From Haloplasma contractile (lineage in GTDB: Bacteria > Bacillota_I > Bacilli_A > Haloplasmatales > Haloplasmataceae), in NCBI GenBank assembly GCA_016841945.1, contig JAENYC010000024.1:1-54367 (forward strand): a stretch of DNA of 54,367 nucleotides, in the 5' to 3' direction. Below are positions 7,143-16,419 of the stretch, piece after piece. Both the position numbers and the translations under genes were made by a program. Within the stretch, counting starts at the first letter, position 1. Each line of letters opens with the position of its first letter. The notes below the pieces were generated by a model. The model did no database searches and was not told the DNA's origin. It saw only the letters and a list, made by a program, of their open reading frames with translations.

Positions 7143-7922
7143 ATGTTTTATGATACCCATGCGCATTTAAATGCAGATCAATTTAAGAATCAAGTGACAG
7201 AAATAATTGAAGAAGCAAGAGAAAATCAAGTGAATGTGATTAATGTAGTTGGATTTAATCGAAAAACCAATGCATTAGCCAATCAAATTGCTTTGAAATA
7301 TGAAAATGTATATGCATCTGCAGGATTTCATCCAGCAGATATTAGTCAATTTGATGAAAGTGATTTTGAAACATTAGAATCCTATTTAAAACAAAACATA
7401 ACAGTTGCGGTTGGTGAATGTGGTTTAGATTATTATTGGCATAAAGAAACTAAAAATAAACAAATTGAATATTTTAAAAGACAAATTGAGTTATCAAAAC
7501 AATATAAAAAACCCCTCATCATTCATGTTCGAGATGCCATTGCCGATAGTTATGAAGTGTTAAAGGAAGCCAGTCGTCATGGACACCTTAAAGGCGTGAT
7601 GCACTGTTTTAGTGGAACTCCTGAAATGGCAAAAAGATTTTTAGATTTGGGTTTATATATATCTTTAGGAGGGCCTGTTACTTTTAAAAATGCGAAGATA
7701 CCAAAGGAAGTCGCTAAAGTGATTCCTTTAGATCGTTTATTGGTTGAAACAGATTGTCCATTTTTAGCCCCTCATCCGTATAGAGGTAAACTAAATAAAC
7801 CAGCCTATGTTCCGATTATTGCCAGAGAAATCGCTAATTTAAAAAAAGTTTCTTTGGAAGAAATCGCTTATTATACAACTGATAATGGTAAAAAATTATT
7901 TCTAACAAATTATAAAGACTGA
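7143..7922 (+). CDS. tatD: TatD family metal-dependent hydrolase/DNase
   Basis: The 259-residue cytoplasmic TIM-barrel hydrolase has all metal-site motifs: DTHAHL (His6 and His8), GECGLDYY (Glu92), IIHVRDA (His128), MHCFSG (His154) and ETDCPFLAP (Asp204). Family members have 3'-5' exonuclease activity on DNA or RNA and take part in repair; the closest firmicute relative is YabD. The start has AAAGGAAGTGA directly upstream. The length is normal. It ends in TGA TAA, showing TGA used as a stop. It precedes the HtrA gene by about 60 nt and may be co-transcribed with it. Confidence 0.95.
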   Translation: MFYDTHAHLNADQFKNQVTEIIEEARENQVNVINVVGFNRKTNALANQIALKYENVYASAGFHPADISQFDESDFETLESYLKQNITVAVGECGLDYYWHKETKNKQIEYFKRQIELSKQYKKPLIIHVRDAIADSYEVLKEASRHGHLKGVMHCFSGTPEMAKRFLDLGLYISLGGPVTFKNAKIPKEVAKVIPLDRLLVETDCPFLAPHPYRGKLNKPAYVPIIAREIANLKKVSLEEIAYYTTDNGKKLFLTNYKD

Positions 7923-7980
7923 TAAATTACTTTAAAACTAACATACTATTACTGTATTAAAAATAAAGGATGTGTTTGTT

Positions 7981-9081
7981 TTGAATGAGAGAAAACGAAT
8001 CTTTTTAATAGGTACAGTTATCGGTTCTTTTATTGGTGTTTTATTATTTGTGTTAGTTTATGTGGTTTATCATTATGATGGAAGTAAGAATTATGTACCT
8101 GTCAATAAGATTTCTTATCAAGTCAATGTTGATAGCGTCATCAATCAAGCTATTAAAAGAGCGAGTCCTAGTGTTGTAGCCGTTGTGCGTTATAAAGATA
8201 ATAGAGAATCAGGAACTGGTTCTGGTGTTGTTTATAAATTAACAGAAGATAAAGCCTATGTTGTGACTAATTTTCATGTCATTGATGACAATGATAAGAT
8301 AGAAGTGGCTTTTCAAAATGAGATCAGGGTAGAAGCAGAAATCATTGGTCAGGATATGATCACTGATTTAGCAGTTATTACCATTCCAAGGGGCAATCAA
8401 TCAGACTATATGGAATTTTCTGATTCAAATCATCTACAAGTGGGTGAATTTGTTTTTGCGATTGGTAATCCTTTGGGTCTAAACTTTTACGGTAGTGCAA
8501 CGCTTGGTATCATATCATCGACTGAGCGATTAGTTCCGATTGATATTGATAAAGACGGGGAAAGTGATTGGTTTGCTAATGTCATACAAACTGATGCCGC
8601 AATTAATCCTGGAAATAGTGGTGGTGCTTTAGTTAATGTGGATGGAAAACTCATAGGTATTAACTCTATGAAGATAGCCAGTACACAAGTTGAAGGCATT
8701 GGTTTTTCAATCCCATCTAATATTGTGAATCAAGTCATCGATGATTTAGAACATTATGGTGAAGTTATTAGACCTTATTTAGGCATACATCCTATTAGTA
8801 TCAGTAAATTATCCACTGAAGATAAATTAAGTTTAGGTGTTAATTATCTCACAAAAGGTATCTATGTCAATGATGTTAGTCCTAATTCTTCTGCGAACTT
8901 ATCTGGTATTAAAATCAATGATATTATCGTAAGGGTAAATGGGGAAGAGGTTAAAGATGTGACTGATTTTCGTTATAAGATTTATAAATATCAAATTGGA
9001 GATGAAATCACACTTTCTATTATTCGTGATAATAAAGCACTAGATATAAAAATAATCCTACAAACGAGAAATAAGCATTAA
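7981..9081 (+). CDS. HtrA/DegP-type membrane-anchored serine protease with PDZ domain
   Basis: This protein-quality-control protease acts outside the membrane. Residues 8-32 are a single anchor helix after a short basic N-terminus. The trypsin-like domain carries the triad His99 (TNFHVID), Asp129 (ITDLAVI) and Ser213 (PGNSGGALV). A PDZ domain fills about 255-360 (YLTKGIYVNDVSPNSSA, IIVRVNGEEV). The 366-residue length fits firmicute HtrA. I place the start at TTG 7981: AAAGGATG ends about 7 nt before it, whereas GTG 7972 would sit on the Shine-Dalgarno. The stop lies in the left arm of the terminator hairpin shared with the convergent GGDEF-EAL gene. Confidence 0.93.
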   Translation: MNERKRIFLIGTVIGSFIGVLLFVLVYVVYHYDGSKNYVPVNKISYQVNVDSVINQAIKRASPSVVAVVRYKDNRESGTGSGVVYKLTEDKAYVVTNFHVIDDNDKIEVAFQNEIRVEAEIIGQDMITDLAVITIPRGNQSDYMEFSDSNHLQVGEFVFAIGNPLGLNFYGSATLGIISSTERLVPIDIDKDGESDWFANVIQTDAAINPGNSGGALVNVDGKLIGINSMKIASTQVEGIGFSIPSNIVNQVIDDLEHYGEVIRPYLGIHPISISKLSTEDKLSLGVNYLTKGIYVNDVSPNSSANLSGIKINDIIVRVNGEEVKDVTDFRYKIYKYQIGDEITLSIIRDNKALDIKIILQTRNKH

Positions 9082-9108
9082 AAAAACCGTAGACTTACGG
9101 TTTTTTTT
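9081..9108. terminator. Bidirectional terminator shared by convergent genes
   Basis: AAAAAACCGTA (9081-9091) and TACGGTTTTTT (9096-9106) with a 4-nt loop. On the minus strand the stop codon of the GGDEF-EAL gene (9095-9097) lies across the loop and stem, so coding sequence and terminator overlap. Confidence 0.9.
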
Positions 9109-11527
9109 GATAAAAATTCCCCTTATTATCTTGTAACAGTTGTTTTAATACATAAAAAGATATTGGTTTACATATATAATAACCTTGTGCTTCATCACAA
9201 CCATATTCTTTTAATAATGATAACTGACTATTACTTTCAACCCCTTCAGCAACGACTTTATAATTCATTGAATGGGCTAAAGCAATAATTCCTTTTAATA
9301 TAGCTTGATAGTCTTCATCATGTTCCATTTTATGTATAAAGATTTTATCTATTTTCACTTTTTTAATTGGATAATTTTTTAGTTGACCTAAAGAGGAATA
9401 ACCAGTCCCAAAATCATCCATGCTAAAGGACACCCCTAAGTTACTAAACTGTTTAAATATCGGTGATGTATTGTGGATATCTTCTGCGGTAATACTTTCT
9501 GTAATTTCTATCATTAGGTCATTTGGATTAAATTTTGTTTTTGATATCATCCGCATGAAGTTTTCAACAAGCGCTTCATTAAGCAATTGTTTAGTAGATA
9601 AATTAAATGATATATTAAATTCATTTGTAGATTTATCTCTTAGAAATTGAAATTTACTTAAAGCATCCATCATGGTTTGTTGACCTATTTCAATAATTTG
9701 TCCAGTTTTTTCTATAAAGTCAAGAAAATAACTTGGATATAATATTCCTTTTTCTTTTGAATGCCATCTTAATAAAGTTTCAATTGATGTTAACTGTCCT
9801 GTATTTATATCTATTATTGGTTGATAATAAAGAATAAATTCTTTATTCATAATACCTTTATAAATTGTTTTTTCTTTTTCTACTCGATCAAGGATAGAAT
9901 ATCTCATAGAATCATTAAACAATTTATACTCAGTACGATTATTTTTAGCAGTATACATCGCAATTTCAGCGTTTTTTAATAATTCATTTAATGTATGTCC
10001 ATGTTCTGGATATAATACGACTCCAGTACTAAGAGAGGAATAAATCTTATGTTCATTTACTTCAAAAGGTTGCTTAAATGAATCAATGATTTTCTTACAA
10101 ATGGATATAATTTCATCTTCATGATTGTAATGAGGAATGATAAATATAAATTCATCTCCACCTAACCGTGAAAGAATATTTTCTTTATCTAATTGATCTT
10201 CTAACCTTCTAGCAACCTCAATTAAAAATAAATCACCAATATGATGTCCTAATGCATCATTAATATCTTTAAATGAATTAATATCCATTAAAAATATTGC
10301 CATTTTGTTTTGTTTTTTAATGGCTTGTGCGATTAAATCCTTTACAGTATTTTTAAAATACTCACGATTTCCTAATTTGGTTAAAGCATCTATATTCTTT
10401 ATTTCTTTTAGTGTATTTTCAGTTAATTTCTTCTGAGTAATATCTTCAGAGATTATCAATTGATTCATCAGTCTTTTTTCATCATTAAAAATAGGAATGA
10501 TGGTGATATCTTCATAATACTTGGTGCCGTCTTTTTTAGTATTATTGATTTGATCATTATATAATATGCCATTTTTTAAATTATTTAATATCTTTGTATA
10601 ATTCTCTATAAATATTTCATCTTTAATAAATCGTTTAATTGATTTTCCTATCACTTCTTCTTTATTATAACCGGTGATTTTTCCATGAACTGAATTAACG
10701 TACTCAATTAATCCATCTGAATCAGTTTTAATAATTATACTTGATATATTATCAATAATATAAGATAAAGTTTCATCTGTTTGACTATTCTTTTTTAGAT
10801 AGCTTAAATCAATGAATGTCATTATTACTTTTTTTTCTTCAGTAAAACAAGGACTGATTAGAATAAGATAAGGGGTGTGATCTTTACTCAGTACTTCTTT
10901 TTGAATCGGTTGATTTTTAGCTAATACTTCTAAAGTATCATAATATAAATCAGTTTTAAAATTATGTTGTAGTTCATTAATAGATGTCCCAAGTAGTTGT
11001 TTATTTTGAATGATATCTGTTAGGTTATAATAGTTTTTAATAAATAAATTTTTATCCAAAATTAAGGTACTCATTTCTTGAGAATCAAAATAAGATTTAA
11101 TTTCATTAGAAATTTTATCTATAGGTAAATAATAGTCAACTTTAAGCGTTGTATTAACGTCTTTTAAGGATTGTTCTAGATAGATAGTGGTATTATGGTG
11201 TTCAAAATTGAGTTTAATTAAATGAGATTTTGAAAGAACAATGAGATGAAGATGAGTATCTTTATTTAATGAATGAATATATTGATTAATATTTTGATTT
11301 TTTCTTAAATAATAAATCTGTTCATCTTCAAAAAGGCTATCCTCACTCACTTCAGTTAATTTTAACTTTGTTAGTTGAGATAACCCTTTTATTAAGTCTT
11401 TAGATATAAAAGATAATATATAATTGTATTTATTTATATGAGTAATAAGTGGCAAAGTTTTGATTAGAGAATTCTCATCATCAAAGGAATTGAGAATAAG
11501 AATTAATTCGTTATTTTTATCATGCAT
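9095..11527 (-). CDS. Cyclic-di-GMP enzyme: vestigial CheB-like domain, two PAS domains, GGDEF and EAL
   Basis: The 810-residue cytoplasmic protein has no membrane helices. Residues 1-140 resemble a CheB methylesterase domain whose active site is gone (see findings). About 155-255 is a CheB/CheR-type PAS (LILDKNLFIKNYY, QPIQKEVLSKDH, MTFIDLSYLKK). A second PAS covers about 260-370 (DSDGLIEYVNSV, GYNKEEVIGKS). GGDEF (about 385-540) has an intact RLGGDEF. EAL (about 555-800) has ETLLRW, FNLSTKQL, IEITES, DDFGTGYSSL and AEGVE, so the catalytic residues look present. It may both make and break cyclic-di-GMP. I start at ATG 11527 with GGGGGA 7 nt upstream; ATG 11542 has no ribosome site. The stop lies in a terminator hairpin. 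Confidence 0.92.
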   Translation of the reverse strand: MHDKNNELILILNSFDDENSLIKTLPLITHINKYNYILSFISKDLIKGLSQLTKLKLTEVSEDSLFEDEQIYYLRKNQNINQYIHSLNKDTHLHLIVLSKSHLIKLNFEHHNTTIYLEQSLKDVNTTLKVDYYLPIDKISNEIKSYFDSQEMSTLILDKNLFIKNYYNLTDIIQNKQLLGTSINELQHNFKTDLYYDTLEVLAKNQPIQKEVLSKDHTPYLILISPCFTEEKKVIMTFIDLSYLKKNSQTDETLSYIIDNISSIIIKTDSDGLIEYVNSVHGKITGYNKEEVIGKSIKRFIKDEIFIENYTKILNNLKNGILYNDQINNTKKDGTKYYEDITIIPIFNDEKRLMNQLIISEDITQKKLTENTLKEIKNIDALTKLGNREYFKNTVKDLIAQAIKKQNKMAIFLMDINSFKDINDALGHHIGDLFLIEVARRLEDQLDKENILSRLGGDEFIFIIPHYNHEDEIISICKKIIDSFKQPFEVNEHKIYSSLSTGVVLYPEHGHTLNELLKNAEIAMYTAKNNRTEYKLFNDSMRYSILDRVEKEKTIYKGIMNKEFILYYQPIIDINTGQLTSIETLLRWHSKEKGILYPSYFLDFIEKTGQIIEIGQQTMMDALSKFQFLRDKSTNEFNISFNLSTKQLLNEALVENFMRMISKTKFNPNDLMIEITESITAEDIHNTSPIFKQFSNLGVSFSMDDFGTGYSSLGQLKNYPIKKVKIDKIFIHKMEHDEDYQAILKGIIALAHSMNYKVVAEGVESNSQLSLLKEYGCDEAQGYYICKPISFYVLKQLLQDNKGNFYQKKP

Positions 11528-11602
11528 GATTGAATCCCCCATGATGAATAATGTTAATATAAATTAAATATAACGAATTTGTCAAGATTTGTCAATATTT
11601 TC

Positions 11603-13558
11603 TTAAGAATAATAAATGGGTTCGGTCCCTTTCATATAGAACATGATTTTTGTATATTCTTTTGTATTGGGACTAGCAACCTCTCCAGTTATGGGATTGA
11701 CGACATATGGTTTGACGTTAGGAGTAGGTTTATACCATAATGTGTCTTGATTTTTAAAATAGTTTTCCATTACATCAGCCCACAATCGTTTTGAATATGT
11801 TTTTTCTTCATATACAGTAATGGGTTTTTGTTCATCATATCCCGTCCATACACCGACTATTAAATGAGGATTATATCCAATCATGTTATTGTCATAATCC
11901 GTAGAACCACTTTTTCCCGCATAAGTGTGTGATAAGCGATAGGCAATGGATAGACCTGTCACAGAGGCTTTATAGCTCATCTTAGTATCAAACATTCCCC
12001 TTAACATGTGATTCATGATAAAACATAAATCGGGATTTAAGATTTGTTTATATGTAGGTTTGTATTCATATAATATATGATCATTTAAGTCCGTTACTTT
12101 TGTGATATAGACAGGTCGTACTTTTTTTCCTAAGTTGGCAAGTTGGGCATAGGCATTTGTCATCTCACTTAATTTAATTTCAGTCGACCCTAACGCAAGT
12201 GATGGTACTGGTAACATTTCCGAGGTAATGCCAAATCGATGAGCGGTATGGACCAAAGTATTTTCTCCTAAAAATAGATGGGTTTTCACCGCATAGATAT
12301 TGTCAGAAACTGCTAAAGCATAGGCCATGGTGACATCACGATTGGCATAAATATCTTGGAAATTACTCGGCGCATATTTTTCTTTCCCATGATTGACATA
12401 AAATGTGGTGGGTTCACTTCTAAAAGTAGTCGTTGGAGTGAAACCATATTCTAATGCGGCATAATAAAGCATCGGTTTTATCGTAGAACCAGGATGACGT
12501 TGACCGCTTATTGCACGGTTATATTGCGATATGCGATAATTTCTTCCACCGATTACAGTTTTGACAAACCCAGTTTGCGGGTCCATCGCAAAAAGTGCTG
12601 TTTCTATTTTAGAATGAGGTGAAAATATTTTGTCTATAGAATTTAAAACAATGTGATTTAGTTTAGTATCTAATGTAGTATATACTTTGATACCGTTTAA
12701 AAACTGCTCTTTAATAATATCTAGTTTCTCTAACTCATACAAAACGATATCTTGAAAATAAGGGGCGATATGACCATTGTTTTGTGGATGTTTACCAACT
12801 AGTACAATTTCTTCTTTAAGCGCATTTTCATATTCTTGCCTTGATATTTTATCTTGTTCAAACATTTGGTTTAAGATTAAATCTTTTCTTGTTTTGTTTT
12901 TTTCATAGTTTGTGATAGGAGAATAATTCGTAGGACCTTTCGGTATGGCAGCCAAAATAGCTGATTCAGAAAGGGTTAAGTCACTTGCATCTTTCGCAAA
13001 ATAGAATTTCGATGCATCCCCTATTCCGTAGACTCCATGACCAAAATAGATGGTATTTAAATAACCTTCTAATATTTCATCTTTAGAATAGTTCGTTTCG
13101 AGTAAAATAGTATAGTAAGCTTCTTTTGTTTTTCTTTCAAAAGACTTTTCATGACTGAGATATAGATTTCTGGCATACTGTTGGGTAATAGTTGATGCCC
13201 CATATTTTTTACTCATCGTTGAGACATTATCAATAATGGATTTAATAATACGTTTATAATCAAATCCATTGTGTTCATAAAAGTGTTGATCTTCTATACT
13301 TAATATCGCTTGTATTAAATGAGTGGATATTTTAGGTAAGGGGATATAAGTTTGACTTTGTTCATGATTTAATTCAAAATATTTTTCATTATCTAAACTA
13401 TAAAATTCAATGGTTTTTAAGTCACTGATTTTAGGAAGATTTTGTTTTTTAATATAAAAAATAGAAGAAGTAATCATTAATATAATTAAAATCATAATGG
13501 TGAGTGCACTTAGTATTTTTTTGTTTTCATTAATCATGTTTTTATTTAAAATTTTCAA
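11603..13558 (-). CDS. Class A penicillin-binding protein (PBP1A type)
   Basis: This bifunctional peptidoglycan synthase polymerises glycan strands and cross-links peptides at the outer membrane face. There is one N-terminal anchor helix (about residues 17-36). The glycosyltransferase domain has the catalytic EDQHFYEHNG (Glu89), GASTITQQYARN and ILEGYLNTIYFG. The transpeptidase domain has the nucleophile in STIK (Ser358), the SDN triad (Ser418) and KSGS (from Lys549) in place of the usual KTG. The 651-residue length is normal, with no C-terminal extension. The TTG at 13558 follows GAAGGTGAT by about 5 nt and is preferred over the GTG at 13567, which lies inside that site. Its presence implies a walled cell. 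Confidence 0.94.
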   Translation of the reverse strand: MKILNKNMINENKKILSALTIMILIILMITSSIFYIKKQNLPKISDLKTIEFYSLDNEKYFELNHEQSQTYIPLPKISTHLIQAILSIEDQHFYEHNGFDYKRIIKSIIDNVSTMSKKYGASTITQQYARNLYLSHEKSFERKTKEAYYTILLETNYSKDEILEGYLNTIYFGHGVYGIGDASKFYFAKDASDLTLSESAILAAIPKGPTNYSPITNYEKNKTRKDLILNQMFEQDKISRQEYENALKEEIVLVGKHPQNNGHIAPYFQDIVLYELEKLDIIKEQFLNGIKVYTTLDTKLNHIVLNSIDKIFSPHSKIETALFAMDPQTGFVKTVIGGRNYRISQYNRAISGQRHPGSTIKPMLYYAALEYGFTPTTTFRSEPTTFYVNHGKEKYAPSNFQDIYANRDVTMAYALAVSDNIYAVKTHLFLGENTLVHTAHRFGITSEMLPVPSLALGSTEIKLSEMTNAYAQLANLGKKVRPVYITKVTDLNDHILYEYKPTYKQILNPDLCFIMNHMLRGMFDTKMSYKASVTGLSIAYRLSHTYAGKSGSTDYDNNMIGYNPHLIVGVWTGYDEQKPITVYEEKTYSKRLWADVMENYFKNQDTLWYKPTPNVKPYVVNPITGEVASPNTKEYTKIMFYMKGTEPIYYS

Positions 13559-13653
13559 TATTATCACCTTCTTCTATTTTATTGTTTTATCTTTTTATAA
13601 AAATATGATATATTAATATAGTAAAAATTTGTATTTAATACGGAGGAAATATT

Positions 13654-14754
13654 ATGCCATTAACAGCAGGAATTGTTGGTTTACCAAATGTTGGTAAATC
13701 CACATTATTTAATGCGATAACAAAAGCAAAAGTAGAGGCAGCCAATTACCCATTTGCGACTATAAGTCCAAATGTTGGAGTGGTAGAAGTACCGGATGTA
13801 CGATTAAATCAATTAGCAGCTCTCGTTAAACCACAAAAGGTCGTACCTACAACATTTGAGTTCACAGATATCGCAGGTTTAGTGAAAGGTGCAAGTAAAG
13901 GTGAGGGATTAGGTAATCAGTTTTTAGCTAATATTCGTGAGGTTGATGCGATATGTCAAGTGGTGCGGTGTTTTGAAGATTCAAATATCACCCACGTAGA
14001 TGAAATCATTGACCCGATAAGAGATATAGAAACGATTAATTTAGAACTTATTTTTGCTGATTTAGAACAAGTGGAAAAAAGACTCGATAAAATCGAAAAA
14101 CAAGCGAGAATGAAGGAAAAGAATTATCATGAAGAATATAAGACATTAGAAAGAGTAAGAGATGGTTTTATTAAAGGAACGCCTGCAAGACTGATTCATT
14201 TATCAAAAGATGAAAAACAAGTGATTAAACATATGCAGTTATTAACACTTAAACCTATGCTTTATGTTGCCAATATCTCAGAAGAAGATGTTGTACAATA
14301 TGAAGAAAATAATCACTTTCAAGCAGTAAAAAAATTGGCGGAAGAAGAAAATACCAAAGTGATTTCTTTATGTGCAAAAATAGAGGCTGAACTGGCTGAA
14401 TTAGATGATGAATCGAGAATGATATTTTTAGAAGAACTAGGCATAAATGAAAGTGGATTAGATAAATTAATCAAGGTATCTTATAATCTCCTCGGATTAG
14501 AAACTTTTTTTACCGCAGGTCCTAAAGAAGTCAGAGCATGGACATTTAAAAAAGGAATGACAGCACCGATGTGTGCAGGTGTCATTCACACTGATTTTCA
14601 AAAAGGTTTCATACGAGCAGAAACCATTAAATATGAAGATTATATACATTATAAAAGCGAACTCGCAGTCAAAGAAGCGGGTAAAATGAGACTTGAAGGG
14701 AAGGATTATATCGTCAAAGATGGAGATGTGATGCATTTTAGGTTTAATGTATAA
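13654..14754 (+). CDS. ychF: Redox-regulated ATPase YchF (Obg family)
   Basis: The 366-residue cytoplasmic P-loop protein binds ATP or GTP and associates with ribosomes; it is linked to stress and translation control. Residues 1-280 carry GLPNVGKSTLFNAIT (Walker A), the FTDIAGLVKGASKGEGLGNQFLANI switch region, and NISEE in place of the classical NKxD, the change that goes with ATP preference. A coiled-coil insertion lies at about 125-165. The C-terminal TGS domain (about 280-365) ends with GKDYIVKDGDVMHFRFNV, a conserved YchF ending. The Shine-Dalgarno CGGAGGA is strong. It stands divergent from PBP1A with about 95 nt between starts and is followed closely by the flavin-protein gene. Confidence 0.97.
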   Translation: MPLTAGIVGLPNVGKSTLFNAITKAKVEAANYPFATISPNVGVVEVPDVRLNQLAALVKPQKVVPTTFEFTDIAGLVKGASKGEGLGNQFLANIREVDAICQVVRCFEDSNITHVDEIIDPIRDIETINLELIFADLEQVEKRLDKIEKQARMKEKNYHEEYKTLERVRDGFIKGTPARLIHLSKDEKQVIKHMQLLTLKPMLYVANISEEDVVQYEENNHFQAVKKLAEEENTKVISLCAKIEAELAELDDESRMIFLEELGINESGLDKLIKVSYNLLGLETFFTAGPKEVRAWTFKKGMTAPMCAGVIHTDFQKGFIRAETIKYEDYIHYKSELAVKEAGKMRLEGKDYIVKDGDVMHFRFNV

Positions 14755-14777
14755 AATATATGGATGGAGAGATTAGG

Positions 14778-15245
14778 ATGAATGTTTTTGAAAGAAGTAT
14801 GAAGGTAATGCGTGATTTATTTTCGAATGATTGTCAGTTTGCATTAGCAACTGCCCATCAAAATATCCCTTCAATAAGAGTTGTTGACACCTTTTATGAT
14901 GAAGGTTGTTTCTATATCGTAACTTATGCAAAATCTAAAAAAGTGAAGGAATTAGAAGTTAACAAAAATGTGTCACTATGTCATCAGTTATATAATTTTA
15001 ATGGATACGCTTATAATATAGGACATCCATTAAAACCTGAAAACAAAGCCATTAGAGAAAAATTAATTCATGTTTTTAAACCTTGGTATTTTAAACATAA
15101 TAATGAAAAGGATGAAAATATGTGTTATGTAAAAGTAGAATTAACAAAAGGGTTTTTCTATAAAGATGGTAAAGGTTACAAAGTTGATTTTGTAAAACAA
15201 GAAGCTAGTGAATTTCCATTTAAGTTTGATATTCTTACAAACTAG
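14778..15245 (+). CDS. Pyridoxamine 5'-phosphate oxidase family (FMN-binding split-barrel) protein
   Basis: The 155-residue protein starts with FERSMKVMRDLF, then QFALATAHQNIPSIRVVDTFYDEGCFYIVTYAKSKKVKEL. This strand pattern is typical of small PNPOx-like flavin-binding proteins. They are usually dimers binding FMN or a related cofactor, and the substrate cannot be told from sequence. The start at 14778 has GGAGA (14766-14770) upstream; the ATG at 14760 lies 5 nt after the ychF stop and has no ribosome site. It is probably co-transcribed with ychF. Downstream is a strong hairpin at 15316-15355. Confidence 0.82.
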   Translation: MNVFERSMKVMRDLFSNDCQFALATAHQNIPSIRVVDTFYDEGCFYIVTYAKSKKVKELEVNKNVSLCHQLYNFNGYAYNIGHPLKPENKAIREKLIHVFKPWYFKHNNEKDENMCYVKVELTKGFFYKDGKGYKVDFVKQEASEFPFKFDILTN

Positions 15246-15315
15246 ACAAAAATACAAGAAGAAATTTATAAATAGTAGAATAGTGCTTTTAAAAAAGAAA
15301 AATAATCAGATGATA

Positions 15316-15357
15316 AATAAATCCTATGATCTTTTCATGAATCATAGGATTTATTAT
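15316..15357 (+). terminator. Intrinsic terminator
   Basis: A 15-bp stem, AATAAATCCTATGAT (15316-15330) with ATCATAGGATTTATT (15341-15355), has a 10-nt loop and T-rich flanks. The arm resembles that of the hairpin at 6215-6254. Confidence 0.85.
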
Positions 15358-15419
15358 TGTTTCTATTTATGATAAAATTTAAATATTAACTGAGAAATTA
15401 ATTGATAAGGAGAATTTCA

Positions 15420-16367
15420 ATGAAATATAAAAGTTATGAAGAGTTAAAAAAATGGCATGAGATAATGAAACTTTTACCAAAGCACAATCAGATTGATCCA
15501 AATAATAAGCCAAAAGAAGTAATGTGGAACTGGAAAGATAATTCAATACATATTGATTATTATAAAAACCCAGAGGCAAAGATAAAATTAATCACATTGC
15601 ACGGTGTTGGAGGAAATGGTAGATTGTTATCGTTTATTGCGGTGCCACTTTATAAGCATGGTATAGAGGTAATTTCACCTGATCTTCCTGGTTTTGGAAT
15701 TACTGATATTCCTAGAAAAAGAATCTCATATGCAATGTGGATTGATTTGATTAATGATCTTATTAATTATGAACTTGAAAAAGATGATAGACCAATCATA
15801 TTATTTGGATTTAGTGCAGGAGGGATGCTTGCTTATCAAGTAGCATGTAAAAATAGAAAGGTTGCAGGATTAATTTTCACAAACCTATTAGATCAACGAA
15901 TTCCACAGGTAATTAAACAATCAGCCATACATCCTCTTGTTGCCACTTTAGGTAAAAAGATAATGAAGGTTTTTTCATATATTTGGCCAACATTTAAATT
16001 ACCAATGAAGTTTGTTGCAAATACAGGTAAACTTGTAAATGACAAAGAAATATTGAAATTGTTATTGAGTGATAAACATTCTGCTGGTTCTAGTGTGCCT
16101 ATCGAATTAATCGCAACACTTACAGAGGCAAAACCTGAAATTGAGCCTGAAGATTTTAATTTATGTCCAGTACTATTAGTACATCCAGAGAAAGATGCAT
16201 GGACACCTATTGAAGTTAGTAGGTTGTTCTTTGATAAAATAAAATGTGAAAGAGAGATTACAATGTTAAAAAATGCTGGTCATTTTCCAATTGAGCAACC
16301 TGGACTTACTCAACTTGAAGAATCTAGTATTGCTTTTATAAATAAAATTATCATGCGGAATTCATAA
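15420..16367 (+). CDS. Alpha/beta hydrolase
   Basis: The 315-residue cytoplasmic hydrolase has the fold's signature elements: the oxyanion-hole region LHGVGGNGR, the nucleophile elbow GFSAGG, the acid in HPEKDAWTP and the final His in NAGHFPIEQPG. A helical lid region fills about 165-235. The N-terminal 50 residues precede the first strand and are family-specific. The substrate is unknown; it resembles monoacylglycerol lipase or carboxylesterase types. The start has AAGGAG 8 nt upstream. It is transcribed alone between a terminator and the macro-like gene 52 nt downstream, which may be read from the same transcript. Confidence 0.87.
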   Translation: MKYKSYEELKKWHEIMKLLPKHNQIDPNNKPKEVMWNWKDNSIHIDYYKNPEAKIKLITLHGVGGNGRLLSFIAVPLYKHGIEVISPDLPGFGITDIPRKRISYAMWIDLINDLINYELEKDDRPIILFGFSAGGMLAYQVACKNRKVAGLIFTNLLDQRIPQVIKQSAIHPLVATLGKKIMKVFSYIWPTFKLPMKFVANTGKLVNDKEILKLLLSDKHSAGSSVPIELIATLTEAKPEIEPEDFNLCPVLLVHPEKDAWTPIEVSRLFFDKIKCEREITMLKNAGHFPIEQPGLTQLEESSIAFINKIIMRNS

Positions 16368-16419
16368 CATCTATGAAATTTAATATAACTTTAAGTTTAT
16401 TTATGATAGGGGGAATTTT

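Noticed and set aside
10861-11527. Response-regulator receiver domain at the N-terminus of the GGDEF-EAL protein
   Set aside because: The DD...D...T/S...K pattern of receivers is absent; the order of strands and the IYYL segment fit CheB better.
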